Program-made: the position numbers and the translations under genes
Virus record (IMG/VR): IMGVR_UViG_3300049043_000075
Span: 1-37,352 of that record
Direction: 5' to 3' (one strand)
From: a virus
DNA length: 37,352 bases
Notes under the pieces: model-generated
Database searches by the model: none
Seen by the model: only the letters and a program-made list of their open reading frames with translations
What the model was told of the DNA's origin: nothing
Shown: positions 15,391-21,978 of the stretch, in pieces
Position numbering within the stretch: position 1 is the stretch's first letter
Layout of the letters: every line of letters begins with the position of its first letter

Positions 15391-15599
15391 GTACTACTGT
15401 AACGGCAGTATAGTACAAAAACACCGACAGCTGAAACCCTTATGCAGCCTGGTTTTTAGCCTGTGCCTAGAAATCGTCTGCGGCTGCGAACAAACCCGCA
15501 GGTCCGTAGCTTTACAGTACCTTTTGAAACCTGCGCCCAGCATACGTTTCAGCCATTGCCATATATACACTACCCTATTGCCTTTTTAGTCGTACTATA
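15391..15599. other. Non-coding region with nested inverted repeats between convergent genes
   Basis: No gene is supported in 15287-15594. It contains GTACTA (15391-15396) with TAGTAC (15411-15416); TATAGTAC (15409-15416) with GTACTATA (15592-15599); GCTGAAAC (15430-15437) with GTTTCAGC (15546-15553); and CTGCGG with CCGCAG at about 15479-15502. The TAGTAC arm can pair either locally or with the far arm, which would give two alternative folds. It could be a structured RNA, a replication or packaging feature, or a bidirectional termination region. The stop of the leftward gene lies in the right arm. Confidence 0.45.
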
Positions 15600-16017
15600 G
15601 GCTTTGCTTATCAATGAGCCCATCAATTAGGTTTTTTAGTTCAATGAGATAGTCACGATGACTCCAGCCCTCTAGCTTGCATATGTGCATATCAGTCAGG
15701 ATGTCCTGTAGGAGTTTCTCCTGCGTCTTCTTACGGGCGAGGTTATTCATAGTCAGTCGGTAGTCCTCGTCTATGACTGGACGTGGTGGTTCTGGGTCTG
15801 GCTCTGAGTCTGGTTCTGGTAATGGCAGTTGGATGGATGCCTCATCTTGTGGTTGTCTCTGTGGGTCAGGAGCGAGTGCCCGTAGCTGTTGACCAGTCAG
15901 TAGGTTTTTACCATTGGTGACGAATACGTGACCATGTAACGGTGAACCTGCGTATCTATCAACTACCCAACCATCTGGGATATGGTCGAGTACACTCCAA
16001 TGTTTATAAACGTCCAT
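15595..16017 (-). CDS. Hypothetical protein with proline-rich linker
   Basis: ATG at 16017, starting two bases after the stop of the upstream gene. It has 140 residues: an N-terminal domain MDVYKHWSVLDHIPDGWVVD, RYAGSPLHGHVFVTNGKNLL and TGQQLRAL, then a Pro/Glu/Asp linker (PLPEPDSEPDPEPPRPVIDE), then a helical charged C-terminus. The AGSPLHG..F.TNGK pattern looks like a conserved phage module I have seen without a function. It is expressed with 16019..16801. The proline-glutamate linker suggests two independently folded parts. Confidence 0.7.
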   Translation of the reverse strand: MDVYKHWSVLDHIPDGWVVDRYAGSPLHGHVFVTNGKNLLTGQQLRALAPDPQRQPQDEASIQLPLPEPDSEPDPEPPRPVIDEDYRLTMNNLARKKTQEKLLQDILTDMHICKLEGWSHRDYLIELKNLIDGLIDKQSL

Positions 16018-16018
16018 G

Positions 16019-16801
16019 TTAGTCCTTGCCTTGTAGACGGCGTTGCATGTATGTTTCTAGTTCATCATCAACAGCGTTCTGCAATGATGTTTCAAATATG
16101 TCATTAAAATACTGAGTGAGTAGGTCACTGACTGGGAACTGTGGAGAGTATGATGGTGCGCTACTTAGCCTATTAAATACCAGTACATATCCTCGTGGTA
16201 ATGTTTTGCCTTTAGGTTCACGCTTTGTCTTGGCTTTGGCTTCTACCTTCTTAGTCTTATCAACCCGCATGAATATCCCATCAACGCCACGGATAGTTGC
16301 CTGAAAGAAGCTAGATGCTTTATCTCCAGACAATGCTCTACCTACTGCTGCATACTGAGAGCGTGGCAGGTTGCCATACTGGTTGAATGCAAATTTGTAG
16401 GCACGACCATTTACGTTTACGCTACCAACGTTCTGCGGTATAGCATAACCGACTCCTTTCTGTTCAAATGGTTTTTGTGGACGACTACCACCAGCCGCCA
16501 ATGGTCGCAGATATTCTCCAGCAGGTGTACCACTGACATCCTCACCGAGTTGTTTGAACCCGAATGATATGACATCCATCCTAGTCGGTGTGACTCGTTT
16601 TGGTATTTTGCGTATTGAGCGTTTAGTCCAGTTAGTTGCCCTATCAATGTAGTCATCGGTATTATTCTGGAGGCGTTTTAGTGCTGCACTCGTTGCATCA
16701 TCCAGAGCATTAGCCACCACGAATTTGATACTGCGCTCTTTAAGTTCTGATGTCATTGATGCCATTGCATCTAGGTGATGGTCGAGTTCGATGGTAAACA
16801 T
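16019..16801 (-). CDS. Putative tail-completion or minor tail protein (Z-like)
   Basis: ATG at 16801 (MFTIELDHHLDAMASMTSEL) with GAAGG upstream; the longer frame to 16849 contains a terminator and is rejected. 260 residues. The N-terminal part reads NALDDATSAALKRLQNNTDD, YIDRATNWTKRSIRKIPKRV, followed by GTPAGEYLRPLAAGGSRPQK and FEQKGVGYAIPQ. The NDT..A......Q......RAT.FTK....... and GTPA.(K/E)YL.P...GG.R..K.FE patterns recur in a phage tail or head-tail protein often labelled minor tail Z-like. A basic KVEAKAKTKREPKGK stretch precedes a beta part (YVLVFNRLSSAPSYSPQFPV). It is unusual that it lies outside the morphogenesis operon. Assignment is tentative. Confidence 0.55.
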   Translation of the reverse strand: MFTIELDHHLDAMASMTSELKERSIKFVVANALDDATSAALKRLQNNTDDYIDRATNWTKRSIRKIPKRVTPTRMDVISFGFKQLGEDVSGTPAGEYLRPLAAGGSRPQKPFEQKGVGYAIPQNVGSVNVNGRAYKFAFNQYGNLPRSQYAAVGRALSGDKASSFFQATIRGVDGIFMRVDKTKKVEAKAKTKREPKGKTLPRGYVLVFNRLSSAPSYSPQFPVSDLLTQYFNDIFETSLQNAVDDELETYMQRRLQGKD

Positions 16802-16814
16802 AATGCCTTCATAT

Positions 16815-16841
16815 AAAAAATCCCCACTACAAAGTGGGGAT
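16815..16841 (-). terminator. Rho-independent terminator after 16859..17393
   Basis: Minus strand: ATCCCCACT pairs with AGTGGGGAT (9 bp, 4-nt loop) followed by TTTTTT. It ends the 17393 transcription unit and lies 14 nt before the start of the next gene at 16801, which must then depend on readthrough or another promoter. Confidence 0.88.
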
Positions 16842-16858
16842 ACACTCAAGCTATCTTA

Positions 16859-17393
16859 CTATTCTACATCATGATCATATCGGGTAACAATGGCATCCAT
16901 CGCCTGACGCACTGCCATGTGGTAGCTGTCAGTCTCTATCTGGTCAAGGAGGATGGAGTAGTAAGGAGTCTTTAAGGTATGCCAACAGGTTGGCATTTTG
17001 TTCAGGACGTTGGGATGTTTGATATAAAGCATTAGGCGTTTTATTATCATGTTCGAGATAATGTTCAAACATGTCCAGCGTTTCATCAATAGAATTGATA
17101 GACGTAAATTTGCTGGATGTGTAGTAACGAAACAGTTTACGCAATGGCACAATTGACCATCGCTGCACATTAGCCCATCGCTCCGACCAGTAGCCTAGGT
17201 CTGTGAACAAGTCACGTTTTAATGCTGCCTGAAACGCTTCATCATCAATTGACTGGTCAACATCCAAATAGATGGATAGGTCGGTTGGGTCAACCCACAC
17301 TACACCCTCTAGGTCATAGTCATCAACCCACACTATCCATTCAGCAGCGGTCAGTCTGGCACGATTGCATAGCGTTACGTCAACTCGTTTCAT
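16859..17393 (-). CDS. Hypothetical protein, one frameshift
   Basis: ATG at 17393 (MKRVDVTLCNRARLTAAEWI) with GGAG six bases upstream. An indel near 16960 separates the main frame (to NLLAYLK) from the C-terminal frame (TPYYSILLDQIETDSYHMAV, then RQAMDAIVTRYDHDVE at 16859). About 178 residues when joined. The N-terminal third is acidic and beta-like (EWIVWVDDYDLEGVVWVDPT, DLSIYLDVDQSIDDEAF), the rest helical. No family is recognised. It is the first gene leftward of a divergent promoter region and ends at a strong terminator, so it may be a control gene opposite the rightward operon. Confidence 0.6.
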
Positions 17394-17475
17394 GTTTATC
17401 TCCAATGTGTACAAATTATATTGACACTATCTACAGTAACATAGTATCGTATACAAATAGTTTACCGAGATAGAT
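17394..17475. promoter_or_regulatory. Divergent promoter region for 17393 (minus) and 17476 (plus)
   Basis: Plus strand: TTGACA at 17421-17426 with TAGTAT (15-bp spacer) or TATCGT (18-bp) as -10. Minus strand: TATAAT at about 17420-17415 with a weak -35. The two promoters overlap, so they probably exclude each other, an arrangement typical of a phage control switch. No clear operator repeat is seen beyond TGTACA/GTATAC words. Confidence 0.55.
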
Positions 17476-17718
17476 ATGCTAACAGGCTATCAGATATGGG
17501 ACAACAGAACGGACAGACCTGGTGGATATGCCACAGTCAGGCATACTCCAGAGGGAGCAATAATGGACATCGAGGTGGTGAGTTGCACCATCCCAAACGC
17601 TTATGCAGAATTATGGGTAGCGACTACCCATCAGCTTTGCAGTCAGCATTATCTAGCTGGCGTAATTTTTAATCATGAGGGGACGACAGTCTCCGTCAGC
17701 GAAGTTACACCATTTTAG
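17476..17718 (+). CDS. Small hypothetical protein, first gene of rightward operon
   Basis: ATG at 17476, 80 residues (MLTGYQIWDNRTDRPGGYAT, then VSCTIPNAYAELWVATTHQL). Beta-rich with a single cysteine in each half. Only a weak GAGATAGAT-type ribosome site precedes it. It is followed after eight bases by the next gene. No domain is recognised. As the first gene behind the divergent promoter it should be expressed early. Confidence 0.6.
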   Translation: MLTGYQIWDNRTDRPGGYATVRHTPEGAIMDIEVVSCTIPNAYAELWVATTHQLCSQHYLAGVIFNHEGTTVSVSEVTPF

Positions 17719-17726
17719 GTACAGAT

Positions 17727-18074
17727 ATGTACAAATACGATTTGATTGATGGCTCAGTATGCGAGCTCCGTAGTATTGGCTACGAAACCACGGCTGGCAG
17801 TGCTAGGGATAGGTGGGTGGTTGGCATTGGTCAGGACTATGGGTACTATGCCCTACGTTCTAACAGTGGCAGCAGCGTGTGGGAGATACAGACTCCACGC
17901 AAAATTAAACTAATGTCGGAGCGTCTCCATGATGCAGCCATGTTGTATCTGCGGTCACATCCCCATGACCATGAGCCATGGGCTGATGCGATGATTGCAG
18001 ACAGCAGGAAACTGGTTCACATACTGTACCTAGCCAGCAAGCCACCACTAACTAACACAGGAGAATTAACATGA
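17727..18074 (+). CDS. Hypothetical protein
   Basis: ATG at 17727, 115 residues. The N-terminal half is beta-like (MYKYDLIDGSVCELRSIGYE, RWVVGIGQDYGYYALRSNSG), the C-terminal half helical (LHDAAMLYLRSHPHDHEPWA, MIADSRKLVHILYLAS). Its stop overlaps the next start by 4 nt (ATGA), showing translational coupling. No family is recognised. Confidence 0.65.
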   Translation: MYKYDLIDGSVCELRSIGYETTAGSARDRWVVGIGQDYGYYALRSNSGSSVWEIQTPRKIKLMSERLHDAAMLYLRSHPHDHEPWADAMIADSRKLVHILYLASKPPLTNTGELT

Positions 18075-18406
18075 CTAAGATGGCTCCCCACGTATACATT
18101 GATGGACTCGGCGTTTGTGTCGAGTGTCTGCTGGAGGTTGACCTATTAACCCATGGTCAATACAAACGGCTGGCATTAGTCAGCTATTCAGTTAGCAATG
18201 GCATCTGGTCGCCATGCAGGATTGGCATTGCTGGACAACAATCCGATGGTGATTGGTATGCAGTTGAGCCGTCTAAGGTACGCACATGGATGTATCAGCA
18301 TAAACAATACCTCGCCAAAAACAGGGGGCAGATGCCTGATGCAGTATTAGTTGAGTTTCGTGCCTATGAACGGTTACTCAACGCATACAAGGAGCTGAAC
18401 TGCTAA
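18071..18406 (+). CDS. Hypothetical protein
   Basis: ATG at 18071 with CAGGAGAATTAAC upstream. 111 residues: MTKMAPHVYIDGLGVCVECL (C..C pair), YKRLALVSYSVSNGIWSPCR and a helical end DAVLVEFRAYERLLNAYKEL. It shares a general layout with the previous gene: a strand-rich domain, then helices. No family is recognised. It is coupled to the wHTH gene, which begins two bases after its stop codon. Confidence 0.65.
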   Translation: MTKMAPHVYIDGLGVCVECLLEVDLLTHGQYKRLALVSYSVSNGIWSPCRIGIAGQQSDGDWYAVEPSKVRTWMYQHKQYLAKNRGQMPDAVLVEFRAYERLLNAYKELNC

Positions 18407-18408
18407 CG

Positions 18409-19146
18409 ATGGAGTTGACACGGGAGCATATCGAGATATACGAAACAATTGTTGAGTTATCCAAAACACAATATGCGTATACAACGTTGGTCTGTATGCA
18501 CATGGGTATCAACCGTAGTTGCATATATCGACGTATCGAGGATATGCGTCGGCTTGGATGGTTGCGTGAGGTGCGGGGTAGGGCTGAACATTCAGACCGT
18601 CGCAGAAACTATCTGCTACCACTAAAAACATTGGAGGAGCTGCCTACTGTTACCCGTTATCGCAGGGAGCGCAATGACCCAATGGAGATTCTGCATATCG
18701 TATATATCGTGATATGTGAATTTATCGCTGGTGGTAACACATCTCCAACCATCCAAGAGATAGCTGCTAGGGCATGTTACCAGAGCAGTGCAGTTGACAT
18801 GGCTGTTAAAACTCTATGCCACTATGGCTGCGTCTCACGAACGTGTGCATGTCATCGGAGTATCGAGAAATCGTGTTACGTCTACAGTGTACAATTCGAC
18901 AAAACAGGTGAATTTATGAGGGCATATAAAAAACGGTTGGTTGATGTTCATGCAGCATTGCAGACGTTTATCTGCGAACGTGGCTATGCGCCATCAACGG
19001 AGGACATTGGCAAAATACTGCATCTGTCTCCCGACTCAATCAAGACTTATTTCAGACAGTTAGAGGAGTATGGCGTGCTAGTCATGCCACGCAATAACAA
19101 CGGCGTTATGGAGGTTCATCCGTTATATGACAACCGAAAATCATGA
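18409..19146 (+). CDS. Three-winged-helix DNA-binding protein
   Basis: ATG at 18409 with AAGGAGCTGAACTGCTAAC upstream. 245 residues with three winged-helix-like segments: residues about 1-65 (YAYTTLVCMHMGINRSCIYR, RIEDMRRLGWLREV), about 85-150 (FIAGGNTSPTIQEIAARACY, QSSAVDMAVKTLCHYGCV) and about 175-235 (FICERGYAPSTEDIGKILHL, SPDSIKTYFRQLEEYGVLV). The second and third resemble the LexA N-terminal DNA-binding domain (F....G..PS..EI...L..S...V...L..L...G.L). No protease domain follows. It is the best candidate for a transcriptional regulator in the rightward operon. Function is inferred from fold pattern only. Confidence 0.7.
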   Translation: MELTREHIEIYETIVELSKTQYAYTTLVCMHMGINRSCIYRRIEDMRRLGWLREVRGRAEHSDRRRNYLLPLKTLEELPTVTRYRRERNDPMEILHIVYIVICEFIAGGNTSPTIQEIAARACYQSSAVDMAVKTLCHYGCVSRTCACHRSIEKSCYVYSVQFDKTGEFMRAYKKRLVDVHAALQTFICERGYAPSTEDIGKILHLSPDSIKTYFRQLEEYGVLVMPRNNNGVMEVHPLYDNRKS

Positions 19147-19345
19147 CAGGATGGTTGCAGCGTATGAAAAATATGCTAATGCCAAACAACTGCGAGTAAC
19201 AATATCATCTGTCACCTATGACAAAATTATATCGTTACTAACTGAGTTAGAGGAGGGCGGCAGCATTCGTGCCAGACAATTGCGTGCCGAATTGTCATGG
19301 ACATTGTGTGACCAACTGCGTGGGAGGGTGACAGGTGCCGATTGA
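19127..19345 (+). CDS. Small helical hypothetical protein
   Basis: ATG at 19127 lies inside the end of the wHTH gene. 72 residues, mostly helical and charged: MTTENHDRMVAAYEKYANAK, TYDKIISLLTELEEGGSIRA, RQLRAELSWTLCDQLRGRV. It overlaps its neighbours on both sides (20 nt and 11 nt), as in tightly packed phage operons. No family is recognised. Confidence 0.6.
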   Translation: MTTENHDRMVAAYEKYANAKQLRVTISSVTYDKIISLLTELEEGGSIRARQLRAELSWTLCDQLRGRVTGAD

Positions 19346-19691
19346 TATTGATGATTTCTCAGACATTATCGCTGGACTACAGGTGGCATTTCGACTACTC
19401 GGTTGGTCGCTGGATACACCACGAATTAGTGGCTACTTACTAAAATGCCATGAACGATATGTTGAGTCATATCCTGAATATGCACATCTGTTCCCACTGC
19501 CCTGGACGAGGTTGGCACACTTGCCAGATCCAGTATTGATACAGTTAGCGTTAAAAATTACACAAGGAGGTTTCATTGAGGAGAAAATTCGGAGAGCCGA
19601 TCACTATTCGCCTGCCCGTCTGGCAGGACAGGATAGTGCGACTCAAGGGACTGCGGTGGTTGAGGTCGTTAGTAGAGGAGCGGATCAATGA
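19335..19691 (+). CDS. Hypothetical protein
   Basis: GTG at 19335 with GGGAGGGTGACAG upstream. 118 codons: MPIDIDDFSDIIAGLQVAFR, YLLKCHERYVESYPEYAHLF and LPDPVLIQLALKITQGG are protein-like. The last 40 residues overlap a second gene in another frame and look less natural, so an indel near 19575 may hide an earlier stop. No family is recognised. Confidence 0.5.
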   Translation: MPIDIDDFSDIIAGLQVAFRLLGWSLDTPRISGYLLKCHERYVESYPEYAHLFPLPWTRLAHLPDPVLIQLALKITQGGFIEEKIRRADHYSPARLAGQDSATQGTAVVEVVSRGADQ

Positions 19692-19776
19692 ATTTTCTAG
19701 ATCAGATGTTCACAGAGTCAGAGTTGACGATGGAGGACAATTTCGAGCTGGAGAAGACAAGACTAGCATTGACTAG
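19576..19776 (+). CDS. Small ribbon-helix-helix-like protein
   Basis: TTG start at 19576 preceded by a near-perfect AAGGAGG with five bases between. The first 38 residues (MRRKFGEPITIRLPVWQDRI, VRLKGLRWLRSLVEERIN) resemble a CopG/RHH DNA-binding protein: a strand with alternating I.IRLP followed by two helices. The C-terminal tail overlaps the next gene and could be an artefact of an indel. DNA-binding regulators of this size are usual in phage early operons. Confidence 0.5.
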   Translation: MRRKFGEPITIRLPVWQDRIVRLKGLRWLRSLVEERINEFSRSDVHRVRVDDGGQFRAGEDKTSID

Positions 19777-19882
19777 CAGCTCCCATGCTGATGTAGTTGA
19801 TGTAGCGATACGGGTCTATAAACTGTATCTACGTCATAGACGGATGAACAATTGGTTAATCAAACAGAGGCTATTAGGATGA
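19688..19882 (+). CDS. Small hypothetical protein, possibly ribbon-helix-helix
   Basis: ATG at 19688 (MNFLDQMFTESELTMEDNFE) or 19730 (MEDNFELEKTRLALTSSSHA). The segment LEKTRLALTSSSHADVVDVA, then IRVYKLYLRHRRM has the strand-helix-helix pattern of ribbon-helix-helix proteins. It overlaps both neighbours. The start is not settled by a clear binding site. Confidence 0.5.
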   Translation: MNFLDQMFTESELTMEDNFELEKTRLALTSSSHADVVDVAIRVYKLYLRHRRMNNWLIKQRLLG

Positions 19883-20460
19883 CACAACAACCCGAATTCA
19901 ATGACCCAGCCTATCATCAATGGCTATACGAGCAATATCTGGATAGCGTTGCAACTGTTCAGCAAAGTAGCCAACCGACACGGATACAAGATACACCAAC
20001 CCGTGTGCGTGAACCGATGCCACCATACCGCAGCGTTGAATATACGCCACCAGAAGCACGTAAACTGTCGCACAAGCGGTACAACAAATTGACACGCCAG
20101 CGTTATACTGATTGGCGGATGGTATTAGGTTGGGTATGCGTTGGAGGTGCTGCTATGGCATCGTTCAACCTACTGCTGCATGGCATTAAAACAGTATGCC
20201 CAGCACCAACAAAAACGAGTACACAAGCAGTCATTGCACCACCGAAACCCAAACCCAAACCCAGTCCACGGGTTATCCAACCACAGGAGATGCCTATCAT
20301 CAAAGTGCCGTCACTGCCACCACCACCCAAAGTTTTGGGTGTCAATATCAATGGCAAAACCCAATGGGTATCGACAAACACGCCATACGGCAAACGTCTG
20401 TTGGCAATGTACTACAGATATGCACCTAATTTAGTTAACTATATCCCAGGAGTCAAATAA
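19879..20460 (+). CDS. Single-pass membrane protein with proline-rich outer part
   Basis: ATG at 19879 with ATTAGG just upstream. 193 residues. Residues 1-75 are hydrophilic (probably cytoplasmic) and basic near the membrane (KLSHKRYNKLTRQRYTDWR). One transmembrane segment lies near 78-98 (MVLGWVCVGGAAMASFNLLL). Then a Pro/Lys-rich stretch (APPKPKPKPSPRVIQPQ) and a C-terminal NINGKTQWVSTNTPYG... part face the periplasm. The topology (N-in, one segment, Pro-rich spacer) resembles TonB-like or spanin-like envelope proteins, but no spanin partner or TonB C-terminal domain is recognised. The end overlaps the next gene (TAATG). Confidence 0.65.
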   Translation: MTQQPEFNDPAYHQWLYEQYLDSVATVQQSSQPTRIQDTPTRVREPMPPYRSVEYTPPEARKLSHKRYNKLTRQRYTDWRMVLGWVCVGGAAMASFNLLLHGIKTVCPAPTKTSTQAVIAPPKPKPKPSPRVIQPQEMPIIKVPSLPPPPKVLGVNINGKTQWVSTNTPYGKRLLAMYYRYAPNLVNYIPGVK

Positions 20461-20656
20461 TGAACGATACTCAAATGACCGTCCCTGCCATCGTGTACCC
20501 TGATACCTTCATCACACGACGTGATTTTTCGCAGCTCATGCACTAAATGGGTTACTCCAGGGGCTATATAGCGATCAGCCAAAACGGCTGGACTATATCA
20601 TCAATGAAGCGGTTAGGTTAGCCGATGACCTGATCGGTAAATTGGATGAGGAGTAA
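20460..20656 (+). CDS. Small phage protein, one frameshift
   Basis: ATG at 20460 overlaps the previous stop. It starts MNDTQMTVPAIVYPDTFITR RD. One T is missing from the run at 20522-20526; restored, the frame reads FFAAHALNGLLQGLYSDQPK and RLDYIINEAVRLADDLIGKL, ending DEE at 20656. About 65 residues. The pattern ITRRD.FAA.ALNGLL......D.....A..LAD.L...L is common in small phage and prophage proteins of unknown function. Without correction it would end after about 28 codons. Confidence 0.65.
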
Positions 20657-20657
20657 T

Positions 20658-20750
20658 ATGTTAGCCACCATTGCAAGTATTATTCTCACGATATTAGTAT
20701 GTCTGCTAATAGTCAGCGTCTTGTTCTTTTTGTTCTCGTCGCCGCTTTAA
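20658..20750 (+). CDS. Small membrane peptide
   Basis: ATG at 20658 with GAGGAGTAAT upstream, 30 residues, nearly all hydrophobic (MLATIASIILTILVCLLIVS, then VLFFLFSSPL). One transmembrane helix. It could be a holin-like or accessory membrane peptide; no assignment is possible. Confidence 0.5.
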   Translation: MLATIASIILTILVCLLIVSVLFFLFSSPL

Positions 20751-20789
20751 CTGATTACACACACACATTATTACTAGAGCCCTACTACC

Positions 20790-20882
20790 ATGGACAATTA
20801 CATTTATCTGTACATCATCACTGAACTATCCAGCACGTTGCTGCTGCTGTTGGTTGCCTGCTGGATATACGGCAGACGGTAA
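20790..20882 (+). CDS. Small membrane peptide
   Basis: ATG at 20790, 30 residues (MDNYIYLYIITELSSTLLLL, then LVACWIYGRR): one transmembrane segment and a basic C-terminus, which would stay in the cytoplasm. No clear ribosome binding site is present. It lies just before the operon terminator and pairs with the previous membrane peptide. Confidence 0.4.
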   Translation: MDNYIYLYIITELSSTLLLLLVACWIYGRR

Positions 20883-20957
20883 CGTTCGAGTAACAATCCG
20901 TTGTACTGAAACCTTTCAACTGCTAACATAAATAGGTGAACTCAGTGATAGTACATG

Positions 20958-20992
20958 CCCGTGGACAAACATCATTTGTCCATGGGTTTTTT
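20958..20992 (+). terminator. Strong terminator of the rightward operon
   Basis: CCCGTGGACAAA pairs with TTTGTCCATGGG (12 bp with one G-T pair, loop CATCA), followed by TTTTTT. It ends the transcript of 17476-20882. The 75 bases between the last gene and the hairpin show nothing else. Confidence 0.9.
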
Positions 20993-21049
20993 AATTGTCA
21001 CTATATGATTGCACACGATCTATACTATGTATAGAACTCTGTGCATACC

Positions 21050-21453
21050 ATGGGAGAAACCGTTGACCTAGCCACGTTGTTAGCTATTGTTGAGCGTATC
21101 GAAGGCAAAATCGATGCGCTTCACCTTGAGGTCAACAAATCCATGCGTCCCAATCGGTCAGACCTGCGAAAGCTACACTATGAAACCTATCGCAAAATAC
21201 TCCATCAGGCATACGAATATAACGGGCAGTTGCATTGTCCATGCTGCAACAAACAAACGGCTGATACTGAATGGCACGTTGACCATTGGGCACCTATAGC
21301 GGTGTACAACGACAAAACGGTTGGCTAATTTGCAGCGAGTGCAATTACAAACTGCTGGCACCAGGGTCACTAATTCGTAGTCAATATGCAATGGCATTCA
21401 CCCAGTTTCACGCCATTGGCGATATGTTGGAGCGACTGGAGGCGAGCAAGTGA
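21050..21453 (+). CDS. HNH endonuclease, one frameshift
   Basis: ATG at 21050 (MGETVDLATLLAIVERIEGK). The N-terminal 45 residues are a coiled helix (IDALHLEVNKSMRPNRSDLR), followed by the nuclease: LHCPCCNKQTADTEWHVDHW with the CxxC and the catalytic VDH. An indel near 21310 breaks the frame; restored, it ends NGWLICSECNYKLLAPGSLI and MLERLEASK at 21453. The second CxxC (ICSECN) completes the zinc knuckle of the HNH/McrA-like fold. Near packaging genes HNH enzymes assist cos cutting, but here it stands alone 11 kb from the terminase and may be a homing-type or accessory nuclease. About 135 residues. Confidence 0.78.
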
Positions 21454-21472
21454 CGGCTGCCACCACCTGACG

Positions 21473-21484
21473 GGGAGCGCTCCC
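21473..21484. repeat. Perfect 12-bp palindrome GGGAGCGCTCCC
   Basis: A short perfect palindrome directly after the HNH gene and before an AT-rich tract. It could be a recognition or cleavage site or a terminator stem without a T-run. Nothing more is supported. Confidence 0.4.
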
Positions 21485-21548
21485 AGAACGCCGAAAATAA
21501 TTTTCTCAAAAAATTTTCAAAAAATTTTCAAAAATCTTTAAAAACCCC

Positions 21549-21577
21549 TTGACAGCCCCATAGAAATACGATATATT
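21549..21577 (+). promoter_or_regulatory. Strong promoter of the 21615 gene
   Basis: TTGACA (21549-21554), 17-bp spacer with ATAGAAATAC, TATATT (21572-21577). Preceded by tandem AAAATTTTC(A) runs (about 21490-21540) that would act as an UP element. Same family as the promoters at 10595, 14201 and 22427. Confidence 0.88.
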
Positions 21578-21614
21578 ATAAGAGTAAAGAGAAACACACA
21601 AGGAGCCGACCGCA

Positions 21615-21911
21615 ATGATGACCCCAGAACGTTTACGAAGAGTACTGCAACAACACCGATGGCGAAACCGCCATCCCCGCCATCTTAAATGCACTCACCA
21701 AATGGGTCGCAGCAAGTTACAACAAAGTAGACTACGAATTTGCGGTACTCGAAAAAACTTTTGGATTCCAGTAGCGGATCTTGAACTCAATGATGACATC
21801 CTCGATTTATTGATTGAAGACGATATCATAAAAGTCAACCGCAAACTACAGGCAACCTTCTTGATCACAGATGTGATCAGAATAGTCAGGATATTCGAAG
21901 AAGGTGAATAA
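21615..21911 (+). CDS. Small hypothetical protein with two compensating indels
   Basis: ATG at 21615 after the cassette leader CACACAAGGAGCCGACCGCA. The literal frame is open for 98 codons, but its middle is unnatural (arginine/histidine-rich, HRWRNRHPRHLK). Reading one base later between about 21655 and 21770 gives a protein-like NTDGETAIPAILNALTKWVA and ASYNKVDYEFAVLEKTFGFQ, after which the original frame resumes with ADLELNDDILDLLIEDDIIK and VNRKLQATFLITDVIRIVRI. So one inserted and one deleted base cancel out. The reconstructed product is an acidic helical protein of about 98 residues. Function is unknown. Two tandem terminators follow. Confidence 0.65.
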   Translation: MMTPERLRRVLQQHRWRNRHPRHLKCTHQMGRSKLQQSRLRICGTRKNFWIPVADLELNDDILDLLIEDDIIKVNRKLQATFLITDVIRIVRIFEEGE

Positions 21912-21917
21912 AAACAG

Positions 21918-21943
21918 CCCCCACCCCACGGTGGGGGTTTTTT
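21918..21943 (+). terminator. Terminator 1 after the 21615 gene
   Basis: CCCCCACC pairs perfectly with GGTGGGGG (8 bp, loop CCAC), followed by TTTTTT, seven bases after the stop codon. Confidence 0.92.
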
Positions 21944-21955
21944 GTGCGCATCCGC

Positions 21956-21978
21956 CCCCACCCCACGGTGGGGTTTTT
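21956..21978 (+). terminator. Terminator 2, tandem copy
   Basis: CCCCACC pairs with GGTGGGG (7 bp, same loop CCAC), followed by TTTTT. It is a near copy of the hairpin 38 bases upstream, so it arose by local duplication, and it leads directly into the GC-rich block. Confidence 0.88.

Noticed and set aside
15479-15510. Possible tRNA in the 15.3-15.6 kb gap
   Set aside because: Only one arm-like hairpin (CTGCGG/CCGCAG) is present; no T-arm GGTTCGA-type sequence, acceptor pairing or plausible anticodon arm could be set up.
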